A stretch of 64,000 nt of DNA, taken from positions 44,077,241 to 44,141,240 of the forward strand of contig CM033745.1 of NCBI GenBank assembly GCA_019671005.1, in the 5' to 3' direction. This stretch comes from Hibiscus mutabilis. Lineage: Eukaryota; Streptophyta; Magnoliopsida; Malvales; Malvaceae. Both the position numbers and the translations under genes were made by a program. Below, piece by piece: positions 1-11,056 of this stretch (position 1 is the first letter of the stretch; each line of letters opens with the position of its first letter). The notes below the pieces were generated by a model. It was not told where the DNA came from and did not search any database. It was given only the letters and a program-made list of their open reading frames with translations.

Positions 1-2034
1 GTATTCAATTTTGATTATTCTTGCGCCCAAGAATTCAAAACCCTAAAGGAAAAGCTTACCTCGGCACCCATTGTCGTTCCACCCGATTGGACGCTAACTT
101 TTGAGCTCATGTGTGATGCAAGTGATTTCGCGGTAGGAGCAGTCCTAGGCCAACGTACAAGTAAGACCTTTCATGTGATATACTATGCTAGTAAAACTCT
201 TAATAGTGCTCAAGTGAATTACACAACAACGGAGATAGAGTTACTAGCCGTAGTTTTCGCATTTGAAAAGTTTTGATCCTATTTGATTAGTACAAAGGTA
301 ATTGTCCATACGGACCATTCAGAAATTAATTATCTATTTGCTAAAAAGGATACCAAGCCTCGTTTGATTCGTTGGATATTGCTTTTACAAGAGTTTGGCA
401 TTGAAATTAAGGCTAGGAAAGGAACATAAAATCAAGTGGCCGATCACTTATCATGTTTAGAACGCAATAAGGAGGAGGACGCAAATTTAGAGATATGCAA
501 TGCATTCCCGAATGAGCAACAGTTAGTTCCCTAGGCAACCCTTGACGCGCACGCCTAGGCAACTCTAGATGCATATGCCTCGGTAACCCTTGACGCGCAT
601 GCCTCGGCAACCCTTGATGTGCACGCCTCGGCAACTCCATACGCGTATGCCTCAGCAACCCTTGACGCGCATGCCGTGGCATCTCTAGACGTGCACGCCT
701 TGGTAGCCATGGAAGCAGTTGCCACGGCAACACATGCCTCAGCAATATCCTGGTACGCGAATTTAGTTAATTTCCTTGTTTATGGTATTTTACCTTATAG
801 CCTTACTCACCAAGGGAAGAAGCGGTTCCGCCATGATGCTAAGCATTACTTTTAGGACGAGCCTCTTTTGTTTAAACAATGTGCAGATCAGGTTATACGC
901 CGATGTGTCCCTGAAGAGGAACAACAGAATGTACTCTGGCAATGCCATTCTTCACCCTATGGAGGACATTTTGGAGGACCACGTACCGCGACCAAATTTT
1001 TGCAATCCGGTTTGTATTGGCTAACACTATACAAAGATGCCCAAGAGTTTTACAAGCAATGTGATCGTTTCCAGAGGATGGGCAATATCTCTAGATGACA
1101 TGAGATGTCGCCCAAAACATCATCGAGATAGAATTGTTCGATGTATGGGGGATCGATTTTATGGGACCTTTCCCATCTTCATTCGGCAACCTCTACATTC
1201 TACTTGCCGTTGACTACGTGTCTAAATGGGTTGAGGCAGTTGCAGTTCCCACCAACGATTCCAAGACCGTGCAACGATTCTTGCAGAAAAATATATTTAC
1301 ACGGTTTGGGATGCCTTGAGCAATTATCAGTGATGAAGGCAAGCACTTTGACAACAAACTTATTGCCAAGATGTTGCAACGCTTCGGCGTGTCACACAAA
1401 ATTGCCATGACCTATCACCCACAAACCAATGGGCAAGTAGAAATTTCCAACCGAGAATAGAAGGGTATACTCGAGAAAGTTGTAAATCCCTCTAGGGAGG
1501 ATTGGTCAGTAAGACTAGATGATGCACTTTGGGCATATCACACTACATTCAAAACACCCTTATGTATGTCTCCCTTCCGACTTGTCTATGGCAAAACATG
1601 CCATCTACCGGTGGAAATCGAACACAAGGCACATTGGGCAATCAAGACTGTGAATCTGGATTGGGAAAGTGCCAGGCAAAAGCGTTTGTTGGACCTCAAC
1701 GAGATAGAAGAATTTTGTGCACTCGCCTATAACAATGCACGAATCTACAAGGAGAAAACAAGGCAATGGCATGACAAGAAACTATTGCCGCGACAATTAA
1801 TGCCAGGGCAACTAGTTCTCTTATTCAATTCTCGGCTGAAACTTTTCCCGGGAAAACTAAAATCAAGATGGTCAGGACCATTTGAAGTTGTCAAACCGTT
1901 CTCCCATGGTACCGTGAATAATCAAGTCCATCACTAACGAACATGAATTCAAAGTCAACGGACAAAGATTGAAGCACTACAACGGTGCCCATGTGGAACA
2001 TAACAAAGAAGTGGTCACCTTAAGAGATGCATGA
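1..2034 (+). pseudogene. pol: AT1 pol remnant: RNase H and integrase
   Basis: This is the C-terminal part of an Athila-type polyprotein. Bases 1-480 match the RNase H of AT4 (CDASDFAVGAVLGQ near 114-150, then the VHTDHS region near 303). Bases 525-765 hold an Ala/Ser/Thr-rich linker of short repeats. Integrase follows: the WYANLVNFLV linker near 755, the zinc-binding domain near 885-1090, the core with WGIDFMGPF near 1146 that keeps the first catalytic Asp, and the C-terminal LKLFPGKLKSRWSGPF segment near 1838-1890. Stops near 274 and 427, a stop for Trp near 855 and shifts near 1110, 1317 and 1460 break the frame. The end was set by alignment to the AT4 stop codon. It cannot make an active enzyme. 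Confidence 0.85.
525..765 (+). repeat. Short tandem repeats in the pol linker (GCCTCGGCAACC type)
   Basis: About nine imperfect copies of a 20-30 base unit containing GCCTCGGCAACC and then GA-C-GCGCACGCC-like spacers lie between RNase H and integrase. In the original frame they would read as Ala-Ser-Ala-Thr blocks. The same unit occurs at 45695-45870 in AT4 and is almost absent from the equivalent place in AT2 (about 21415-21485). An antisense open frame over this block (413-745, minus) is only a by-product of the repeat. Confidence 0.75.
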
Positions 2035-2617
2035 GCATGCTCTCCTTTCGATATATATTTTATTTTTTTTATTTCAAACTATTTAATTTTTTTATTTATT
2101 AATTTTAGTTATTTTTTCTTTTTAGGATAGATTTATTTATTTTCTTTAATATTAAGACTACATCTTTCTTTCATATTTATCTAATTGTTTTTAAATTTTA
2201 AGTTTAACAATTTCTTTGCACATCTTTATTTATTTTCTTTTATTAAGTTTATCTTTAATTTTAATCCTTGTTTTATTTGTTTTTAAATTGTAGGAAAAGA
2301 GTTAAAGATAAAGAGGAATTTGATTCAAGAAGGAAACTTCCTCAACAAGGAATTTAATGGGCTAAATCTAAGGCTTGTATTAAGCCTCCAATTTACCCTA
2401 AATAAACCCTACATAGCTGGCCAAACCCTTCTCATTCCCCAAATACCCTAGTCGTCCCCTTCCCCCAATCAAAACCCTTGTTTTCTTTCTTTCTAATTAA
2501 ACCCACCCACCATATTTACTACCTATATTTTCTATTTAACCCATCACCCTTAACTTCCAAGAAACCTATTCCTACTTTTCATCTTGCAACTCTTTAGTTT
2601 CTTTTGCTTTCTTTTCT
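2035..2617 (+). other. AT1 spacer between pol and ORF3
   Basis: This is A/T-rich, strongly T-rich on the plus strand to about 2300, then a C-rich leader. No open frame of note is present. The equivalent spacer in AT4 is 47149-47645. In the family such spacers may serve expression of the downstream ORF, but nothing here proves that. Confidence 0.6.
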
Positions 2618-4181
2618 TTGTTTCTACCAAACTCACAACCAAGATCATCCATGGCATCCAAAATCGAATTTTTGGTTCATCCAAGTTCCTCCAAAGAACC
2701 AAGATACAAGAAGTTTGCTACACTAGTGGTTCAAGAAATATTTCACTCCAAGTTTGAAAGCCGAAAGATTTGCGAAGAACAAGGCTTTGAATACTCCAAC
2801 TCTCATCAAGATTTCATCCTTGAACCATTCATCTTCTAATGGATTGCACATCAAAAGTGGCAAATCTTTTGCCATCAATCGGAACCGGGTAACATCTCAC
2901 GGGTAAGAGAATTCTATGCTCACTCACCTAACCCGGATAATCCTTATGTTTTTGTTCGTGACAAGGCTATACTCATAAGCCCCGAAAACATCAACACCTT
3001 TTACGGGCTCTACATTGAGAATGACGAGCATCAAGCCTTTGTTAATCAACTCACGCCCAAGCAACTCGACAATGTGCTTCAAGAACTCACTCTATCGGGA
3101 AATCATTGGAACGACGGTAAATACAAGGGCAAGGTAAATCGCCTCCAGCTTAAACCCAAGGCAAAATTATGGAATAAGTTTGTTAAAACTTCTTTAATGC
3201 CCACCACACACAATACTACCATTGATACACCTCGTCTTTTTGCTCATACATTCTATCTTGCATAATCGCATCATTAACATTGGAAAAATTATTTGAGATG
3301 AGATTTTTGTATGTAGCACAAAAGACAAGGCTTCTCTTTTCTTCCCTTGCTTAATTTACAATCTTTGCAAGGAGATGCATGTCCCAAGTGAGTCCACTGA
3401 TGAAAAGGCCCTACCAAAGTCCGATTGGAATCGAGCACAAATCCGAAAGCTAATGGGAGAGGCACCGATAAAATCCCTAACGCCTTCAATTGCCGAGGCA
3501 ACTCCTGCCGCCTCAGCAACCCCTAATACCCAAGCAACTGATGCACGGGCAACTCAACCAGCAACCCCAGGACAACTTGAAGCACTCTTACAACCATTGG
3601 AGAACCACCTTAGGCAAATTGAAGACCGGTAATTAATGTTCATGCGATACATGAAGGATAACAACAATGCCATCACCCAAGTTATCCTTGAAAAGTATCC
3701 GAACAGCCGCGTGCCGTTCCCCATCTTTCTTGCTGAAATCCTTGCCACGACAACCAATAAAGTAGTTGCCACGACAACCGTAACAGATGATGCCGCGACA
3801 ACCTACACTGCGCTTGCCCAAGCAATTGCCACAGTAACCAACACTGAAGATGTCGTGGCAACCAAAGCTAAAAACGCCCCGACAACCACTGTAAAAGCCA
3901 AAGGTAAAGCACCTATACCCAAATCAACTCGTACTGAATCGTTGTTTGATTTTTCAGATTCAGACGAGTCCTCCATTGCACCAACAAAGACCGCACCAAT
4001 CGAATCCTCCAAGCCCAAGCGAAAAGCCAATGACATTGATGAAGAGGACGATGAGAACAACCCCGTATGAGGATCAATTCCACCATCAGCAAAAAGGAAG
4101 CAACCACCTCGTTCAAGCAAAAGAATCAAGACACTGACTAAAAGAAAACTAATCATCCACGATGACAAACTCTCAGAGTAA
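2618..4181 (+). pseudogene. AT1 ORF3: plant transposon-associated protein downstream of pol
   Basis: Homologous to ORF3 of AT4 (47646-49201). The first 74 codons are open (MASKIEFLVHPSSSKEP begins near 2651), then TAA replaces a Glu codon at 2837. The frame continues with VREFYAHSPNP, PYVFVRDKA and LWNKFVKTSLMPTTHNTT to about 3265, where a frameshift occurs. The rest lies in pieces at 3375-3632 and 3636-4070, and it ends with an acidic stretch (DEEDDEN) and a basic tail. The central part resembles the 'putative plant transposon protein' family found in Athila/Tat elements. I see no signal peptide or membrane segment, so an envelope role is not supported. The function is unknown. Confidence 0.75.
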
Positions 4182-4580
4182 GTCCTCGTTTGCATTTTAC
4201 TTTTCTTTAATTTTATTTTTATTTTTCTTTGTTGCATGCATTTAGGACAATGTCTCACTCGAGTTTGGGGGATTGTTATTAGTTAGTTACCATGTTTAGT
4301 TGCATTCATCTTAATTATTGCATTTACGATACATAAATTGCTTGCCATGCCTTTAGTTGGAACAAGAATTGCCTAGATTTGATGAATATCCGATGATGAC
4401 TTTGCCAATGTACTTAATTGATAGAACTTTTTATTCTAGGATAAACGTGGAAACACTTAGAATCGTACTATGATGCTAAACTTGATGAAACACTATGTGT
4501 CTTGATTGATTTAAGGAATTCTAGCGAATTTAGGTTGATAGTTAAAAAGTTAGGGGATTAGAATAAAAATTGGATGAATA

Positions 4581-4767
4581 CTAGAGGTGCCCGAAATTGG
4601 CTCTAGCATGTGCAAAAAAAATTGATCGCTAGAGGTGCCCGAAATTGTCTCTAGTATGTGCTAAAAATTGATCGCTAGAGGTGCCCGAAACCGGCTCTAG
4701 TCGAATAAATTAATTAACTTAAGAAAACTAAAAACAAAACACTAGAGGTGCCCGAAACCGACTCTAG
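4581..4767 (+). repeat. Four tandem hairpin units, CTAGAG...CTCTAG
   Basis: Units start at 4581, 4629, 4675 and 4742. Each is about 26 bases, begins CTAGAGGTGCCCGAAA and ends GGCTCTAG or a close variant. The ends are inverted repeats of each other, so each unit can form a short stem. Homologous blocks are at 23122-23262 (AT2), 49602-49785 (AT4) and, inverted, 15307-15444 (AT3). Confidence 0.85.
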
Positions 4768-5038
4768 TTAAAACATGTTAAAAGAACCCAATGAAATAAT
4801 TTGAAAACCTCTTGTTTGCATAGAATCAGAAAAATCAACTTGCACACAACTTTGCACACACTCACAAGCATTATAGTTTGATTACGAATAACTCATAAGT
4901 TTTCTGAAAAATGAAAAGCCAATCATACTTTATGCCACGGTTCTGAGAATTGAAATCAAGTTCAAAGCTAAGTTTGTGAAAATTGAAGTCTTGGCGGGTA
5001 ATTATTAGTTTGCATTGCTTGAGGACAAGCGATAGTTC

Positions 5039-5051
5039 GAGTTTGGGGGTG
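5039..5051 (+). promoter_or_regulatory. AT1 polypurine tract
   Basis: GAGTTTGGGGGTG directly precedes the LTR start TGTTAAGTG. This is the expected primer site for plus-strand DNA synthesis. It is conserved in AT2 (near 23541), AT4 (50058) and, inverted, in AT3 (near 15023). Confidence 0.75.
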
Positions 5052-6595
5052 TGTTAAGTGTCTAAAAGTATTATTTTAGTCACCCTTTTTATTCTTACTA
5101 TTGCTAGAATTAGGCTCATATTGGTTGCATTATTAGCCATTAATGCATGTCTACATTGTTTCCTTGGTGGACAAGCTTGATTTCATATTTTGCTTAATTT
5201 TGTGGAAAAAGATACTGATTGGTGTGTTTTTGTGCGTATGCAGAATCACTTGCCTAAACAAGGCTAGAACTAGTTTTCAGGGCAGTGCATGAAGGAGATG
5301 CCGATGCAGTTGCCAGGGTAATGCATGAAGGAGATGTCGAGCTAGTTGCCAGGGCAATTGTCGATAAGGGATAAGATGATATGGCAATCGAAATTGATGA
5401 CTAGATAAGCCCAAGAGGACGTGGAGCAAAGTTAAATCCCAAAGGAGTTTGATTTCCATGAAAAGGTCAAAGAGAAATTAAATACCAAAAAGATAGGAGA
5501 AGATCTAGAAGGAATTTAAATATAATAAAGAATTATATTCTTTTAAGGTATTTAATTGCAACTTAACTACCTCCGCAAGAAGGATTTTAACTTAGCTATC
5601 TGTTATTTAAATGAGACTAAGCCGTCAAACTAAGAGAGAGGGGAGAGATTTTGACAAGAGCAATTAGGAGATTTCGACAAGAAGGAGGGAGAGATTTCGA
5701 CAAAGGCTTCAACTATTCTTCATCTTTTTCTTTCTTGTTCAATTAGGTTTATGTTAGGAATTCTCTGTCTTATGTTTCTTTGGAACCTAGCCATGAACTA
5801 AATCTATTTGGCTAAGGTTATTGTGTTTTGTGGTTGTGAGAAACAATTGGATTTTACGTAGGTAATAAGAGTTTGCACTTTCAATTCAAGGTTTACTCAT
5901 TCTTGGTTTTTCTTCTTGTTTGCAAGTGAATTGGGAGAGGATCTCGTAACTCCACTTATTTATCTAATATCGGGAGAGTTAGATTCAAGAAACGAATGAG
6001 TATGGTCTTTATTCAATCTATTGATGGTGAAGATTAATCCATCTTAGGAATAAGTTAAAGATTTCAACGGCTAAGAGGATCGCAAGATTTGTTGTTGTTC
6101 ACCCTTGATTCACGCAAGGATGTATTGTCAAGGCATGCACAATTAGCTAGAATTTCGAATTAGGGATAAGAAAAAACCATTGAAGAGCGCTCCGTCGAAC
6201 CTTGAAGTTGTTGCCCAGCCACCCAAACAGTTGCCCAGCCAGTCGCCCAGGCAACCATCGATTAGTTGCCAAGGCAACCCCACTACGCAAGTTGCCACGG
6301 CAACTGAGTTGCCCTTGCACTCTTTTACCAAGACGATCCAATCGGCTATCACTCCTCAACTCATGATAACCTGGCCTATTCTCTCTCATTTGATTACATA
6401 TTCTTTTACTTATTTGCTTTCTAGTTGAGTTGTTAGTTAAACACCTACAATCTTCTACTTGTGTTATTTTAACTTTTACAGTGCAAGAGATTAGATTCTT
6501 GAAGTGGCACCAATCCCTGTGGAGATGATATCTTTTATACTATAACTAGCGACGTGTACACTTGCACAATTGCGGAGCACTTATTACGCGCAACA
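5052..6595 (+). repeat. AT1 3' LTR (1544 bp)
   Basis: Starts TGTTAAGTGTC and ends TACGCGCAACA, with TG...CA ends as in AT3 and AT4. It carries two GTTGCC-NN-GGCAAC palindromes at 6265-6278 and 6291-6304. The TATA position of AT4 is degraded here (TTATTTAAATGAG near 5600). After 6595 the sequence jumps into the interior of a different LTR (AT2). Confidence 0.9.
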
Positions 6596-8217
6596 ATTGC
6601 CTTTTTAACTAAGGAAAGAAACTAAAGGATTTGCCAAAGTAGTCGAAGCTGCCTTCCAAATGCCAAACTTGAGGGTTTGCCAAGGCAAACGAAGTTGTCT
6701 TCTAAATGCCATGCTGAGCAGATTGCTAAAGCATGTCGGGACAAATCCCCCTCATTAGGGATAAGCACGAAAAGCAAGAGATAAATCCCAAAGATTTGAA
6801 TTTCCATGAAGCATTTAAGGAAGATTTAAATTCAGATTTATGAGGAGTTATTGGAGATCAATCAGAGATTAAATTCCAAGAGTTTTAGGAAAAGCTTTTG
6901 GAGGAATTAATATATAATAAAAGAGATCTATTTCTTTTATTCTATTTAATTCCAACTTAACTTCCTCCTCAAGAAAGACTTTGGCCTAGTAAACTCTTAT
7001 AAATAAGAGGCCTAGCCACCTACTTCAAGAGAGGTGCGATTGGGAGAGAAATCTAGGGCTACTCAACATCTTCTTGTTTTTCCTTCTTTGTTCCATTAGA
7101 TTCATGTTTAGGGATTTTATTCTTGAGTTTATTTTGTGCCCAGCCATGAACTAAACTTATTTGGCTTGGATTATTGTGTTTTTGTGGTTGTGAAAATGAT
7201 TGGATTTGTTTAGGTATTGAGTTTGCAATATTTACTTCAAAGTTTGTTCATTCTTGGCTCTTAATTTTGCGAGTGAATTGGGAGAGGATCTCATGAATTA
7301 ATCCATTTATATAATATCGAGAGAGTTAGATTCAAGAAACGAATGAGCGTGGTTTTCGTACAATTGTTTAGGGATTTTATTCTTGAGTTTATTTTGTGCC
7401 CAGCCATGAACTAAACTTATTTGGCTTGGATTATTGTGTTTTTGTGGTTGTGAAAATGATTGGATTTGTTTAGGTATTGAGTTTGCAATATTTACTTCAA
7501 AGTTTGTTCATTCTTGGCTCTTAATTTTGCGAGTGAATTGGGAGAGGATCTCATGAATTAATCCATTTATATAATATCGAGAGAGTTAGATTCAAGAAAC
7601 GAATGAGCGTGGTTTTCGTACAATTTATCGATGGTGAAGACTAATTTGACTTAGGCATAAGTTGCAAATTTCAACGGCTAAAAGGAGCGCAAGATAGGTT
7701 GTTGTCCACCCTTGGTTCACGCAGGGATGTATTATCAAGGCATGCACAATTAGCAGTGTTTTAAATTAGGGATAATGAGAAACCATTGAAGAATGCTTCA
7801 CCGAACTTTGAATGTTGTAGCCCAATTGCCTAGGCAATCACAGACTTGCCCAGGCAATCACAGACTTGCCCAGGTTGTCGCAGATTTGCCCTAGCAATCT
7901 GACTGGATCCAATTGCTGAAGTGATTGAGCTGCTCTAGCACTCAATTACCGCGATGGTCCATTCAATTATCACACCACGACTCATGATAACCCGGCCTAC
8001 TCTCTCTTATTCAATTACATATTCTTCTTATTTTAATTGCTCTTTTATTTTCTTGTTAATTAGAACTCCTACAATCACCTACTTGTGTTTTTACTTTCAG
8101 TGCGAGAAGTTAGATTCTTAAAGTAGCACCAATCCTTGTAGAGACGATATCTATACTACACTATAACTTGCGGCGTGTATACTTGCACCAATTGCCAAGC
8201 ACTTAATATGCGCAACA
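6596..8217 (+). repeat. AT2 5' LTR, 3' portion, with internal 260-bp duplication
   Basis: Aligns to the AT2 3' LTR (23554-25111) from about its base 240 to the end, terminating ATGCGCAACA. TATAAATA at 6998-7005 is the likely core promoter; the 3' LTR has the same box at 24172-24179. It is about 260 bp longer than the matching part of the 3' LTR because of the tandem duplication at 7106-7625. Confidence 0.85.
7106..7625 (+). repeat. Perfect 260-bp tandem duplication in the AT2 5' LTR
   Basis: Bases 7106-7365 and 7366-7625 read the same throughout, starting GTTTAGGGATTTTATTC and ending TTTTCGTACAATT. The 3' LTR of the same element (near 24280-24540) has one copy. The perfect match contrasts with the divergence between the two LTRs of this element. 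Confidence 0.9.
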
Positions 8218-8223
8218 AGTTTT

Positions 8224-8241
8224 TGGCCCCGTTTCCAGGGA
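8224..8241 (+). promoter_or_regulatory. AT2 primer-binding site (tRNA-Asp type, degraded)
   Basis: TGGCCCCGTTTCCAGGGA lies six bases after the LTR end. AT4 has TGGCGCCGTTGCCGGGGA here, the complement of the 3' end of plant tRNA-Asp, as expected for Athila elements. Three mismatches to that form are visible. Confidence 0.8.
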
Positions 8242-8347
8242 TTGGCAATAGCGACTTTGTTTTTAATTTCTTGCACCTTTTCTTTTTATTTTTGTTTTAT
8301 TTCTAACCGATTTCAATGGGCTTACAACTTTGGTTTTGCATTTGTGT

Positions 8348-9727
8348 ATGACCAGGGCGAGACCAACATCACAAGACTAGCAACTTGAACCCGAGATAGA
8401 ACTAGTTCTTCATCAAAGAAGACGAGAACAACGAGCAGCAATGGCAGAATAGCAAGGTAACCCAATCGACAATCTGAATGCCAATGGTAACCAGAATGTT
8501 GTAGAAAGAGGGGCAGGAGACCCATTCATACAACCTATTTGGAATAGACCTATCCGAGACTACTTAAAGGAAGATCTCAATGGTCTCATTCTAGGAGTTG
8601 TTGCACCTGAGATAAAAGCTGCCCACTTTGAATTAAAACATGTGATGTTCAACATGATCAACACAATTGGTCAAATTGGTGGCTTAGAACCGAAGATGCC
8701 AGACAACATCTCAAATCATTCTTGGAGATTTGCAATTCATTCAAGATACAAGGAGTCCATGAAGATATCGTAAGGCTGAAATTATTTCCCTATTCAATGA
8801 GGGATAGGGCAAAAACGTTGTTGAATAGTATTCCATTCAGATCTATAGGATCTTGGACAAATTTGTGTCGTGATTTCTTTGCTAGATTTAGCTACACAAA
8901 TATGACTGATAAGTTGCATAATAATATTACTTCTTTTTGGCAGGCAGACAATGAATCCATGTATGAAGCTTGGGAGCAATACATAGAGCTTTTACACAAA
9001 TGTCCCATGCACGGATTCCCATTGTGGACGCAAGTGATGATGTTCTACAACTCAGTAAACACGCCAACAAGGATGATGCTAGATGCCTCAGCAAATGACA
9101 TACTCCTCGACAAGTCACCTGAAGAAGTGATAGAGATCCTAAACCGTGTTGCCAAGAATGATTATCAGTTCCCAACCACCCAGAGGGGAATAGTCAGATG
9201 CAATGCCACGATAAATGATTTTGATTCATCAGGATCTATTTTTGCACAATTGGCCGCTTTAACCAATATGGTTAAAAACATGCAGCGACCTAGTAACACA
9301 CAGGAAATCAAGGTAACAAATTCAATTTGTGATTTATGCAATGGTAACCATGATTCTTCTGAGTGTTCGCAGAACCCAGAATCTAGCTTTTACATTGGAA
9401 ACTACAACCGGAACAACAATGTGATGTCCAACACATACAATCCAGCCTGGAGGAAGCACCCTAATTTTTTATGGAGAAACCTAAACAACGCCATTAATTA
9501 GAACAGTCAGAACACATAAGCATCATGAATTTAGCAGAACATGCCACGGTAACAGATGCTGTAGCAACAGATGCCGCAGCAATCGACACCATCCAGTTCT
9601 TTGGAAAATTCTCTCAATGCTTTCATGTTAAAAACTGAATCTTATATGGTTGAGAATAGTAATTTCATGAAAAGGACTGATGCCTTTATCAACAAGACTG
9701 AGATGAGTTTGCAAAACCAAGAGGCAG
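8348..9727 (+). pseudogene. gag: AT2 gag, N-terminal part
   Basis: Capsid and nucleocapsid precursor of an Athila-type element. The start is set by homology (ATG then TRARPTS). An early TAG follows a second ATG at 8441. From 8722 to 9501 the frame is open: FKIQGVHEDIVRLKLFPYS, YEAWEQYIELLHKCPMHGF and TPTRMMLDASAND are typical of the Athila capsid. A CX2CX3HX4C knuckle (CDLCNGNHDSSEC) is near 9331. A Gln-rich stretch follows (near 9540-9590). The gene is cut at 9727 by SL1 and resumes at 18624. It is non-functional. Confidence 0.85.
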
Positions 9728-11056
9728 TGTAACACCCTAAACCCGGATTAGTAGTAAACTGAGTCTAGAGTGTTAAAAATAGACACCCAAGACTAACGTG
9801 TCTTACAAGTTAAAGCTCAATCAATGAAAATGGCAATAAATTAAAACTTTTTAAAACTTTAATCGGTTACCCTTAGCCTTAAATACACACAAGAACAGAT
9901 ATGCACTTACATTCCATAGACATTGTACGACTTTCTCTAAGTCAAGCTTATATTGATAGGTTCATTTAACCATTAAGCTATTACGAACAGTTAAGGATCA
10001 CTAAGGTGTCCCTAAGTATGACATTAATCACATCTAGATTAATCAAATAAGAATAAGGAATCATTTAAGAAGATAATGCATTATTAGAAGTTAACAATTA
10101 TAAATTATCTTAGGGTACAAATATCAAATAGGGAATCGTATCATATACAAGCATTATGCCACCTTTCTTCAATTACGAGAACATACTTTTCTATGTTGTA
10201 TATACTTAATTTAGGGCTCAATCAAGTTATCATGCACAATGTATTTCATGTATATTATAGTTAACCAATACCCAATGCATGAACAATCTTTCACATTATA
10301 AGCTAGAAGGATTTCATTAAGACCAATCATTCATTACTTAATAATGGAATTATCACATTCTATAGGATACAACAATCTCTAACATGTTGATCAAATCAAT
10401 TGAACATGACTTGAGAATTGAAGAGATATTTGATTCATTTTCAGACCCATTTGTCTTTAATACATATTCTATAATAAGTTTAAGAAATCTCATTTTTATC
10501 AAATCAAAAGTTACTTTTAATACTAAAATACCATAACAATCATTAAGGACCAAATACTTTCCATAATTCATACATTTTCTCTTACAATTAACCTAAGACA
10601 CATTACTAGTCGTTCATACTTGATTTATACAACAAGATGTTTTCATCAACATGCGACATATTTGGTATTCAATGAGCTATTCGAATACCTTACTTAAGAC
10701 TTAAATTATACCCAATTTAATTAAACATCGATAACATGGTGAATCTATAACTTACAATCACATATTGCATATACTTATCTTACTCTAAGAAAGCACTCAA
10801 ATTATTTACATATAGAACATCAACCACATAAATATAAAGTTTTGACAAATTGTACAAAATAAAGAATACACTATGTATATCGATCAAACAATGTGCCACC
10901 ATCCTAGGAGAATACTGCTTAGGGAGAGTTCCAAAATCTACTTGAAACTTGAATAAGATATATAACTCAACCACAATTGAAATCACATGAGCTTTAATCC
11001 ACCTGTAATGCATGATGATGAAATACATTAGGCTTATATAGCCTAAGTGAGGTAGT
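9728..11056 (-). other. SL1 left segment, non-coding
   Basis: A/T-rich, without coding similarity. The only strong features are the terminal TGTAACACCC and the CCTAAGTGAGGTAGT tract just before AT3. Short open frames here (10353-10571, 10780-11028) have no recognisable domain. Confidence 0.6.

Larger units (their letters stand above)
4182..5051 (+). other. AT1 3' untranslated region
   Basis: Non-coding stretch between ORF3 and the 3' LTR. It holds the hairpin repeat block at 4581-4767 and ends in a purine-rich tract next to the LTR. Twice (near 4245 and 5025) it contains the sequence TTGAGGACAA or TTTAGGACAA followed by a G-run, which looks like a duplicated polypurine-tract module. The same arrangement occurs in AT4 at 49202-50069. 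Confidence 0.65.
1..6595 (+). mobile_element. AT1: Athila-type Ty3/gypsy retrotransposon, 3' part
   Basis: The order is RNase H, repeat linker, integrase, spacer, ORF3, hairpin repeats, polypurine tract and 3' LTR, the same order as in the complete copy AT4 (39799-51631). The 5' LTR, gag, protease and most of RT lie left of the window. The reading frames carry many stops and shifts, so the copy is dead. Right of its LTR end the sequence enters the middle of an AT2 LTR, so AT1 was inserted inside the AT2 5' LTR. The Athila call rests on the protein sequence of pol and on ORF3 downstream of pol. The target duplication cannot be confirmed because the left end is outside the window. Confidence 0.85.

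Noticed and set aside
413..745. 110-codon minus-strand frame rich in LPRRA/LPRHA repeats
   Set aside because: It is the antisense reading of the GCCTCGGCAACC repeat array in AT1 pol; no domain, and the repeat alone keeps the frame open.
3803..4258. 151-codon minus-strand frame opposite ORF3 of AT1
   Set aside because: Shadow of the sense ORF3; no domain, and the homologous region of AT4 does not keep it.
4581..4767. Spaced repeats as a CRISPR array
   Set aside because: The repeats have complementary ends, spacers are A/T-rich and shared between element copies, and the sequence is plant retrotransposon DNA.
8224..8241. Primer-binding sites as remnants of tRNA genes
   Set aside because: Only the 18 bases complementary to the tRNA 3' end are present, at fixed distance from LTR ends; no cloverleaf can be formed.
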